A stretch of DNA of 64,000 nt, from the NCBI GenBank assembly GCA_902476875.1, contig CABSFC010000002.1, forward strand, positions 1 through 64,000, written 5' to 3'. This DNA is from an uncultured Oscillibacter sp. (GTDB lineage Bacteria; Bacillota; Clostridia; Oscillospirales; Oscillospiraceae). The first letter of the stretch is position 1, and each line of letters opens with the position of its first letter. Both the position numbers and the translations under genes were made by a program. Below are positions 52,472 to 59,444 of this stretch, one piece after another. The notes beneath the pieces were generated by a model, which was given only the letters and a program-made list of their open reading frames with translations, did no database searches and had not been told where the DNA came from.

Positions 52472-53869
52472 CTACCGGCTTTGCAGCTTGATCGTCACAG
52501 TTCCGTCCTCTGCGATGTCCAGGTGCATGGGTTTGATGAATTTCTGGTAAAACCGCTGCTTTTCATCCGCTGACATATCTACGCGCGTCACATTGTAGAC
52601 CTGCTCCATCATTGTATTCACATTGAGCGTCAGTGCCTTATCTAAGTAGCGGTATGTCTCCTGAAGCAGGGCGTTTGTTTTAATATCCTCACAGTCACCT
52701 GAGTAGAAGTCATCCAGATAGCAGAAATTGATCCCCGCATCGGACATTGCCGCCTTAAAGCCGCCTCCGACGTTTTCCCGCTCGACCATCACAAGGAACC
52801 GGGCCTCCGGCAGAGAACTAATCAGGCCCCAGTAGTCGGAGTCGCTGGACACAAGAACAAAGGAATCCACCTGATTTTGATAGAACTCCCGGCAGGTTCC
52901 CGCAGTCAAGCGCACATCTACAAGAGATTTATTCTGCTTGATGCGCTCAATCAGGATATGTTCAATGGGAACGTCAATGTAGGCGTCCAGAATCCCCCAA
53001 GCACTGGAGGTGTGTACGTCGTCGTACAGAATGATTTTAACGATCTTCTCCATCGCCTCGCCATCCAACGCCCGCAGAGCGGCGCAAAAGCGGTAAGGGT
53101 CTGAATTTTCGCAGTCCACCACCATGACCGTCCGGTTGCTCTCCCACAGGAATTGATGGATAGAGGCTTTTGTCCGATCTCCCGCCATGGTGACCTTGCT
53201 GAAATCAGTAAATTCATCCTGGTTCCAGCGGTACAGCAGCGTGACAAAACGCTTGTCCGAAAACAGAATATTTCCTTCGTCCGCCGGTATCCAGTTGATA
53301 TACATTTGATACGGATAAAGCGATTTGAACCTATAATATAAGTCGGATGCCGCACGTGTGCCGTCCTTCGTCAATCCATTCGGCATGATAAACAAATTTT
53401 TGAGATAGGACCAGTTGAGCCATAGCGGAAACACCTCCTTGCAGTTATTGATGCGATCCAGAATCAGACGGTTTATGTCGATGATATACTGAACCGGCCT
53501 GTAATTGGCCTTGAGCAGAGATACGCCGTCCTCCGCCAGCTGGCTGATGCACTCCTGGGGAATCAGCTCTGGCAGGCTGTGCAGATTTTTCAAGTCCCAT
53601 TTCATGCCTGCGTTGATGGTCTTAAAATTTTGCTCAATCGCGGTGCGGAGCCGGCAGAGGTTGCGGATGATTCTGGCGTGGCGGTTGCGATCCATCTCCT
53701 CATAAATTTCGAGTTTGGGCGGTTCGTACTCATTTTCAAATATTCTTAACGGCACGCCGATCAGATAAGCCACTTTGGAAATCAAAAAGTATGTACTGTA
53801 ATTGCTTTGTATGCGTTCTCCCACTGTCCGCCCCGGTGGCCCAGTATTTCGTGCTACTGTCGCATCCAT
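52472..53869 (-). CDS. NYN (PIN-like) domain putative ribonuclease
   Basis: 465 residues, ATG 53869 behind GGCGGTGAT. The C-terminal half is a NYN domain: RTVMVVDCENSDPYRFCAAL with the first acidic residues, an internal strand, then SFVLVSSDSDYWGLISSLPE with the second acidic cluster; PIN/NYN nucleases cut RNA with such Asp residues. The first 230 residues are an unassigned helical domain. Stand-alone large NYN proteins on mobile DNA are often toxins or defence effectors; that role is inference here. Confidence 0.75.
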   Translation of the reverse strand: MDATVARNTGPPGRTVGERIQSNYSTYFLISKVAYLIGVPLRIFENEYEPPKLEIYEEMDRNRHARIIRNLCRLRTAIEQNFKTINAGMKWDLKNLHSLPELIPQECISQLAEDGVSLLKANYRPVQYIIDINRLILDRINNCKEVFPLWLNWSYLKNLFIMPNGLTKDGTRAASDLYYRFKSLYPYQMYINWIPADEGNILFSDKRFVTLLYRWNQDEFTDFSKVTMAGDRTKASIHQFLWESNRTVMVVDCENSDPYRFCAALRALDGEAMEKIVKIILYDDVHTSSAWGILDAYIDVPIEHILIERIKQNKSLVDVRLTAGTCREFYQNQVDSFVLVSSDSDYWGLISSLPEARFLVMVERENVGGGFKAAMSDAGINFCYLDDFYSGDCEDIKTNALLQETYRYLDKALTLNVNTMMEQVYNVTRVDMSADEKQRFYQKFIKPMHLDIAEDGTVTIKLQSR

Positions 53870-54001
53870 TTTATCACCGCCTTCAACAATATAGCTTTTA
53901 TTATACAGACCAAATATGTCGAAATATACACCGCAAGGTAAAAAGAACAGTTTATGATCTTAGGCAAAGGTTTTCCAGCCCAGTCCATCCGCTTTCTCCC
54001 G

Positions 54002-54394
54002 CTACTCATCTATATCATTCTTCTGGTAATCTTCAAGATATGTGTCCAGGAAGTTTAGGCAATAATCCGCATCCACGTCCAAGTTTTTAAGTATCTCTGT
54101 GATCCTGCGCCGGGCCTCTTCCATCTCATCTTCTGATAATTTGGAAAAGTAGTGTTCCTCACGCTTCTTATCAAACCGGATGTCGTTGATGATCTCATTG
54201 AACAGTACGTCCAGCAGCTTATCCACAGAATGGATGACCACCAGACCCTCGCCGTCAGGATCATTTACCTGTATTCTGAAATAGCCGATCTTGTCTGAAT
54301 AGACAATATCAAAAAATGTGTGATTGGATATATAATCGTGAAATACCTCGAAGATATTGTCCAGCCGTTGTTTTTCATCTGTCGAATAAATCAT
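54002..54394 (-). CDS. Unknown acidic protein, 130 aa
   Basis: 130 residues, ATG 54394 behind GGAGG. Starts MIYSTDEKQRLDNIFEVFHD; acidic, with a small beta part (FFDIVYSDKIGYFRIQVND) and a helical C-terminus. No family recognised. Third gene of a minus-strand operon with the GPR-like gene, 23 bp after the 303-aa gene. Confidence 0.6.
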   Translation of the reverse strand: MIYSTDEKQRLDNIFEVFHDYISNHTFFDIVYSDKIGYFRIQVNDPDGEGLVVIHSVDKLLDVLFNEIINDIRFDKKREEHYFSKLSEDEMEEARRRITEILKNLDVDADYCLNFLDTYLEDYQKNDIDE

Positions 54395-54417
54395 AGCATC
54401 CTCCGCTCATAAAGACT

Positions 54418-55329
54418 TTATTTTTCCGTTTTAGTTGTATTATCCTTAAAATTTAAAAAGTCAGTTCCTTCATCCTGCGTGATTCGAATCATATTCTGCG
54501 GACTTCCGTTCAGCTCAATTTCATGGCCAAAGATTTTCAGCAGAAGACCCAATGCGTCATGGCATCCCGCCTGTTCCTCTGTGTTATAGACGGCAGCGTA
54601 CTCAGGATGATGTGACCAGATCGCGTTCATCAGCGCGGCCTCGTTGACCCTGCCGCTCTCCTTCCATTCATTCCGGAGTAATAGCAGTTCAAACAAGGGA
54701 ACGCAGCTGTCGTACTCCGAAAAGAATATGTAATCTGGTGTATCTTCGTCCTCTGGTGGTTGGTCATGCTCCGCCTGACAAGAAAATCTCATGGCAAAGT
54801 CAGAAAGTTCTGTCCAAATCGGATAGCAAAGGCTCAGAAACGGCCCGTCCCGCTCCGTCTCAATCCAATAAACGCCATTGTCAATAACATGGTGCCGCAG
54901 AACAGAGCCGCCTGGGGTTACAGTCGGCACCGGATATGGCCCAAAGTATTCCGGGTGAAGCTCCCTGTGGAACGCTTTAATTTCATGAAGCGTTTCTCCA
55001 TCCGGCAAGGGGATTCCATGTTCAGTACGGTATCTTGCGATTTCATATTCAATGATCTTATAGCCGCCGCGTTCCTCATCCATGGAATAAAGCAAAATCT
55101 CCGGACACCCTGGAAGGGGACGTCCGTATTTTTTTGCCTTTTGGGGAATGACCGGTGTATCTGCCGCGATCACGTAATACTCCCGGGCAAAAAATGGATC
55201 TTTATTTTCCCGGACTGCTACATAGTAAACGCCCGGGCATTCCTCCCTGGCCTTGCGAATATCTCCCAGCGCATCTTCTATGCGAAAGAGCAGCTCACTT
55301 TCCTGCTTTGGTACTGTTTCATGTTCCAT
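54418..55329 (-). CDS. Unknown protein of the GPR-like operon, 303 aa
   Basis: 303 residues, ATG 55329 behind AAAGAGG. Soluble, acidic, alpha/beta, with YYVAVRENKDPFFAREYYVI and FLSLCYPIWTELSDFAMRFS. I recognise no domain. Lies 42 bp after the GPR-like gene in the same direction. Confidence 0.6.
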   Translation of the reverse strand: MEHETVPKQESELLFRIEDALGDIRKAREECPGVYYVAVRENKDPFFAREYYVIAADTPVIPQKAKKYGRPLPGCPEILLYSMDEERGGYKIIEYEIARYRTEHGIPLPDGETLHEIKAFHRELHPEYFGPYPVPTVTPGGSVLRHHVIDNGVYWIETERDGPFLSLCYPIWTELSDFAMRFSCQAEHDQPPEDEDTPDYIFFSEYDSCVPLFELLLLRNEWKESGRVNEAALMNAIWSHHPEYAAVYNTEEQAGCHDALGLLLKIFGHEIELNGSPQNMIRITQDEGTDFLNFKDNTTKTEK

Positions 55330-55371
55330 ATCGTTCCTCTTTCTATCTTAGCGGAGGTGATTGTGGCAGCC

Positions 55372-56223
55372 TCAATGGGATGCTGGCGCCTCCGATTTTT
55401 CGGTATCCTCTTCAAACGCTTCACCCAGCACAGAGCTGAACGGGATCGGGTCTTTATTCGATTTCGAGAAAATGAAGCAGTCAGCTTTTGACTGGTTGGG
55501 CCAGCACACCCGCAAAATCGCGTAGGCAATGATGTTTCCAGCAGCTACAACCACATTCTTGACATCTGCGCTGGTAAGCAGTTCATCCTGCGCTTCCTGT
55601 TTCGGGTCGAGTACAAACAATGGAATTATGGTAGGCACGACGAGGGAAACAACTGGGACGCCCAGCACTGACCAGTCCACTTTCCGCCCAGACAGATAAG
55701 AGTTTACGCCCCCAGCAGTGGAAAGCTGGATCGTTCGGGACAGCCGGGAGATATCTTGGGCTACACTGGAGTCTATCAGAAGCACGCAGTCCGCCTCGAC
55801 CGCTTTTACCACTCCGGCCACGGTTTTCTCCGTATCTATGTTTGTGGTCAATGAAACGCCTGGCTCAAAGGAGCATACGTTGCGGAAATTACCTTCTATG
55901 TCGGCATACACCTTCAAAGGCAGGTTATAAGTCACCTCCGGCCCCAGGGAATCGGGAGGATAACGCCTGTTGCCCATTCCACAAATACACAGCTTCCCGT
56001 GGTAGTAGGGACTTAGCACCCGATCCAGCACCTCCACCAGACACTCGCCAACAGGGAGCACGTCCCCCAGCTTGTCCAGAGTGGTTTGGGCCTGTATCGT
56101 GATATAGGTACCAATGGATTTCCCCAGAGCCTTTGCCTCCTGCTCCGACCGTACAGTTACTGTTGTCACTTTACAGTCATACAGCGTTTCTTCGCTGAAC
56201 ATCATTCCATCCATATCTGCCAA
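55372..56223 (-). CDS. GPR-like (HybD superfamily) protease homologue
   Basis: 283 residues from TTG 56223, eight bases after GGAGG. Matches spore germination protease GPR: GMGNRRYPPDSLGPEV, TNIDTEKTVAGVVKAVEADC, LIDSSVAQDISRLSRTIQLS, GVPVVSLVVPTII. The Asp residues in PPDSLGP and LIDSS correspond to those proposed as catalytic in GPR. GPR normally has about 370 residues with a propeptide; this one is shorter. It is in an operon with unknown genes and a divergent XRE regulator, not in a sporulation locus, so the substrate is probably not SASPs. Confidence 0.8.
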   Translation of the reverse strand: MADMDGMMFSEETLYDCKVTTVTVRSEQEAKALGKSIGTYITIQAQTTLDKLGDVLPVGECLVEVLDRVLSPYYHGKLCICGMGNRRYPPDSLGPEVTYNLPLKVYADIEGNFRNVCSFEPGVSLTTNIDTEKTVAGVVKAVEADCVLLIDSSVAQDISRLSRTIQLSTAGGVNSYLSGRKVDWSVLGVPVVSLVVPTIIPLFVLDPKQEAQDELLTSADVKNVVVAAGNIIAYAILRVCWPNQSKADCFIFSKSNKDPIPFSSVLGEAFEEDTEKSEAPASH

Positions 56224-56430
56224 TGCTTTTCCTCCTTTTTGAAGGCACTACTTCAGGGAATAATAGTCATCGTGATCACTCAAATGTCTGTCCTGTATAA
56301 AGCGGCAGATCTTTTCTTCCATAGATTGCTGTCCACAAAACTCAGCTCCCATCTTCATGCTTCCGACCGATAACATAGCAAAGTGTTCTCTAACAGTACA
56401 TCTACGTGGACTATTTCCGCAAAAAAAGAA

Positions 56431-56456
56431 CCTATAATACATAGTACAGTTATAGG
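56431..56456 (+). promoter_or_regulatory. Operator-like inverted repeat over a -10 box
   Basis: CCTATAA (56431-56437) and TTATAGG (56450-56456) are perfect 7-bp arms. The left arm overlaps a TATAAT (56433-56438), the probable -10 of the XRE gene at 56476. Likely an autoregulatory site. 56224-56430 contains no other visible feature. Confidence 0.55.
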
Positions 56457-56475
56457 GACGAAGGAGAGGTGGGGT

Positions 56476-56715
56476 ATGCAGCTAAATGAAGCAGTCAGCA
56501 AGCGGCTGTTGGAATTGTTGGACGAGCGCAGTATGACGCAATATCAACTATATATGAAAAGCGGGGTTCCTAAATCTACAATCGCAAATCTGGTAAACTG
56601 CGCTTATCCATCCATGAAGCTACGTATTATCCATGAGTTGTGCCAGGGTTTTGGAATTGATTTGTGTGACTTTTTCTCCTCTCCGCTATTTAAAGAATCT
56701 AATTTAGAGCCATAA
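56476..56715 (+). CDS. XRE family regulator, 79 aa
   Basis: 79 residues, ATG 56476 behind AAGGAG. RSMTQYQLYMKSGVPKSTIA with LVNCAYPSMKLRIIHELCQG is a complete small Cro/C1 helix-turn-helix domain. Divergent from the GPR-like operon, with an operator-like repeat at its promoter, so it probably controls itself and perhaps that operon. Confidence 0.8.
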   Translation: MQLNEAVSKRLLELLDERSMTQYQLYMKSGVPKSTIANLVNCAYPSMKLRIIHELCQGFGIDLCDFFSSPLFKESNLEP

Positions 56716-56769
56716 ACTCCAATGCTGTTTCGGTGTTGGAGTTTTTCTTTTCCAAGTAGACCTCTGTAC

Positions 56770-57768
56770 TCAATTTCTCCCCCCAACATTAATTCTTTGT
56801 TTTTTCAATTCAAAAATAAATTCTAATGAAAAGTCGCATAAGAGTGTAGCGTCACTCAGTTTGAGAAAGTTAAGCGGCACACCATATCTCCTAAACTGAC
56901 GATCCGTTTCTAATTTTTGGACTACCTGCTGATATATTTCATTCTGATACTTTTTGACTTCGCCTTGCAGGGCACCCCATGAGTTGAACTGATAGCGTGG
57001 GAGGCCAACGGTTACACGAATACGGTCAAATGTATTTATATTGTCGTTGCCTGGAACACGCTCATATACAGGCGGGGCTATGTACTGTATAAGTTGGTCG
57101 AGGGGAGATTGTTCCTGCGGAACATTATGCGTTAGCTCTGTTTTTAGAAAAATTCCAACACACTCTTTCAGCGTCATTCCGACTTCAAATTGGGGTGTAG
57201 CTTTAATCCAGACTCCCGAATTGAAAAAGGCCGTGTCTGGGCCTTTGATTGTAAAGATACGTTTTATTTTCCCCTTATACGGAAATACCTGAGCCCCTTT
57301 ATCAAGAGAATAAATTTCGTTTTGGTCAAAATAATATGTGTTCCCTTTGCGCTGTCGAATAGGCTGATCGATTACACCATTGTTGATTAGGAAATCCCGT
57401 GTCATGGAAATCAGTTCCGAATCAGGGATGCTTTGCAGGTATTCATCCATTTCTGGCAACAGAAATTCCCCCACATTTCCATCCAGTCTGCCAGCGATGG
57501 TAAATTTACTGACTGCCCGTGTCCAAATTCCCTCGTCAATGAAAGACGGAACCCATATCGGCTCATCTGCCTGTTCATGAGCAGAGTCCCACTTGATACA
57601 TACCCAATCATCTCCGTAGTCGATCACCCGGAGCCAAACATCGCGTTTATGGCGGCTTTTCTTTGCGATTATTTTACCTGCAATGCCATCAGCAATTAGG
57701 TTTTGAGTAATTGTTTTCGCCACTATGCTCAAAGCACAGCCTTTTCCTGTTGTTTTATCTATGTCCAT
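56770..57768 (-). CDS. Unknown protein, AT-rich gene, 332 aa
   Basis: 332 residues, ATG 57768 behind CGGAGA. Soluble; contains small beta regions (DVWLRVIDYGDDWVCIKWDS; IFTIKGPDTAFFNSGVW) and a helical C-terminus. No family recognised. The gene is clearly AT-richer than most of the window. Divergent from a tandem pair of XRE genes with an inverted repeat between, so the pair may regulate it. Confidence 0.65.
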   Translation of the reverse strand: MDIDKTTGKGCALSIVAKTITQNLIADGIAGKIIAKKSRHKRDVWLRVIDYGDDWVCIKWDSAHEQADEPIWVPSFIDEGIWTRAVSKFTIAGRLDGNVGEFLLPEMDEYLQSIPDSELISMTRDFLINNGVIDQPIRQRKGNTYYFDQNEIYSLDKGAQVFPYKGKIKRIFTIKGPDTAFFNSGVWIKATPQFEVGMTLKECVGIFLKTELTHNVPQEQSPLDQLIQYIAPPVYERVPGNDNINTFDRIRVTVGLPRYQFNSWGALQGEVKKYQNEIYQQVVQKLETDRQFRRYGVPLNFLKLSDATLLCDFSLEFIFELKKQRINVGGRN

Positions 57769-57876
57769 AATGTTGTCTCCGTTTGGCAAGGACAATTTTG
57801 TATTTTTGATATTTCAATTTTTCTTATTTTATCACACTTGCGAAAATGCTGCAATATAATACCTAAATACAACATT

Positions 57877-57919
57877 CATACGTGATGAAAAAATGAGTAC
57901 TATATATTCATCACATATG
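57877..57919. promoter_or_regulatory. Operator-like inverted repeat between divergent genes
   Basis: CATACGTGATGAA (57877-57889) and TTCATCACATATG (57907-57919) are 13-bp arms with a single mismatch, centred between the 332-aa gene and the first XRE gene. Most likely the XRE binding site. Confidence 0.65.
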
Positions 57920-57935
57920 AATGAGGTGAAAGAAG

Positions 57936-58181
57936 TTGGGCAACCGTTCGGAGTACTCAATGGGTGAGGCCCAATTTTTAAGAAACATCGGGTTCCGTAT
58001 TCAATACTTTCGACGAAAAGCAAATTTGAGTCAGGAGCAGTTAGCAGAAAAGAGTAATTTAAGCTACTCTACTATTAGCCATATTGAAGCGACAGCGTGT
58101 TATACAATGTCGTTGCGAACAATCTACCGCATTTCTAAAGCCCTTGATGTGTGTCCATATCAGCTTTTGTTCTTTGAGTAG
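57936..58181 (+). CDS. XRE family regulator, tandem copy 1
   Basis: 81 residues from TTG 57936, five to nine bases after GAGGTGAAAG. GFRIQYFRRKANLSQEQLAE with NLSYSTISHIEATACYTMSL is a Cro/C1 helix-turn-helix of the clostridial transcription-regulator type. First of two paralogues. Confidence 0.8.
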   Translation: MGNRSEYSMGEAQFLRNIGFRIQYFRRKANLSQEQLAEKSNLSYSTISHIEATACYTMSLRTIYRISKALDVCPYQLLFFE

Positions 58182-58284
58182 CAGCTTCGAAAATACTGCA
58201 TTAAAATGCCAAAATAAAACGTTCAAAAGCAGGAATAATACAAGTAGAATATTGTTATTCCCCATGATGAACGGATGTGATAAC

Positions 58285-58530
58285 ATGGATACAAGTTTAC
58301 GATATGTAGGCGGTGAAGCCGACTTCTTAAAAAATATTGGTTTCCGTATCCAGTTTTTCCGTAAGAAATCAGGGTTAAGCCAAGATGAGCTTGCAGAGAA
58401 AACGGGTTTAAGTTATTCTACGATTAGCCACATTGAGTCTTCTGCTCCCTATCCAATGTCACTTGTAGCTATTTATCATATTGCAGATGCTTTAGGTGTT
58501 GCACCGTATCAGCTTTTGAAGTTTGATTAA
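58285..58530 (+). CDS. XRE family regulator, tandem copy 2
   Basis: 81 residues from ATG 58285, chosen by alignment with copy 1; ATG codons at 58264 and 58267 would add a few residues. GFRIQFFRKKSGLSQDELAE, then GLSYSTISHIESSAPYPMSL. Same length and layout as copy 1, but the recognition-helix flanks differ slightly, so the two may bind different or partly overlapping sites. A terminator follows. Confidence 0.78.
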   Translation: MDTSLRYVGGEADFLKNIGFRIQFFRKKSGLSQDELAEKTGLSYSTISHIESSAPYPMSLVAIYHIADALGVAPYQLLKFD

Positions 58531-58547
58531 AGAGCCTTTCAAATTAA

Positions 58548-58585
58548 AAGCCTGGGTTAGCATTACGCTGATCCAGGCTTGTTTT
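58548..58585 (+). terminator. Rho-independent terminator of the XRE pair
   Basis: AAGCCTGG pairs with CCAGGCTT, extended by six inner pairs to a 14-bp stem (58548-58580), followed by GTTTT. Confidence 0.75.
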
Positions 58586-58637
58586 GGTCATTGAGATAAA
58601 TAAAATGACAATTCCACCATAAAACGGTACTATAAAG

Positions 58638-58664
58638 CCTGATACTGCTAAAACCAGTGTCAGG
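58638..58664 (+). promoter_or_regulatory. Stem-loop in the leader of the ExoIII-RT operon
   Basis: CCTGATACTG (58638-58647) and CAGTGTCAGG (58655-58664) form a 10-bp stem (one G-T) with a 7-nt loop, 17 bases before the ribosome site of the ExoIII-like gene. Could regulate the operon or be an RNA recognised by the reverse transcriptase. Confidence 0.5.
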
Positions 58665-58691
58665 TTTTATTTTATCAGGGAGGAATTTGAA

Positions 58692-59444
58692 GTGAAAATT
58701 GTCTCTTGGAATTTGAATGGGTTGCAGGCAACGCTGCAGTCCGGGGCATTCCGGCATATCGCTGCGAGATGTCCAGACATCCTGTGCTTACAGGAAATCC
58801 GAACAAAGCAGGAGCCTATCGTATTGAACGGGTACGAACACATCTGGAATCACTGTCAAAAAGATGGTTATGCCGGGACAGCGATCCTGTGCCGGCAACC
58901 ACCCTGTCATATCTGGCGGGGGTTTGAGGACGGGAAAACAGATCCAGAGGGACGCCTTCTAACCATTGAACTTACCTCCTGCTTCGTTATAAATGCCTAC
59001 GTCCCCAACTCCCAGAAGAACTTGAAGCGGCATATGTACCGGATGGAATGGGACGAGCGGTTTCGGGAGTTTGTGTGCAATCTGCGGGACGAAAAACCAG
59101 TGATTATCGCTGGAGATTTTAATGTTGCCAGAGCGAATATTGATATTTACCCAGAGAATATACGGCAGTACTGGGCCGGACAAGGATATGCCTCAGACGA
59201 GCGTTCTAATTTTGAAACATTGATTGAGTGCGGCTTCACCGATGCTTTTCGTCGCCTGCATCCAACCGAAAGAAGCTATACCTGGTGGAGTAACCGGCTC
59301 AATAAGCGTCAGCAGGATCGCGGCTGGCGTTTGGATTACTTCCTTGTGGACGATGACCTGCGCCATGAAGTGAAAGCCGTGCGGCATTTAAAGGAAATCT
59401 ACGGCTCTGATCACTGCCCCATTGAACTGGAGATCCGGCTATGA
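58692..59444 (+). CDS. ExoIII/APE-type endonuclease (EEP family)
   Basis: 250 residues from GTG 58692, behind GGGAGG. All family motifs are visible: VSWNLNGLQA (5-14), LCLQEIRTKQ with Glu35, AGDFNVARANID, DYFLVDD and GSDHCPIELEI near the end. Exodeoxyribonuclease III cuts DNA at abasic sites and trims 3' ends, using a metal ion. The gene overlaps the reverse transcriptase gene by 4 bp (ATGA), so both are made together. A cell normally has its own ExoIII elsewhere; pairing with an RT points to a dedicated role. Confidence 0.92.
   Translation: MKIVSWNLNGLQATLQSGAFRHIAARCPDILCLQEIRTKQEPIVLNGYEHIWNHCQKDGYAGTAILCRQPPCHIWRGFEDGKTDPEGRLLTIELTSCFVINAYVPNSQKNLKRHMYRMEWDERFREFVCNLRDEKPVIIAGDFNVARANIDIYPENIRQYWAGQGYASDERSNFETLIECGFTDAFRRLHPTERSYTWWSNRLNKRQQDRGWRLDYFLVDDDLRHEVKAVRHLKEIYGSDHCPIELEIRL

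Larger units (their letters stand above)
57838..58530 (+). repeat. Tandem duplication of an XRE gene with its promoter region
   Basis: Two consecutive units of about 345 bp (57838-58185 and 58186-58530). Both begin with CGAAAAT, CTGCA and an AAC(A/G)TTCA block in the leader and end with an 81-codon XRE gene. The two proteins agree at most core positions (EQLAEKSNLSYSTISHIE versus DELAEKTGLSYSTISHIE). Confidence 0.7.
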
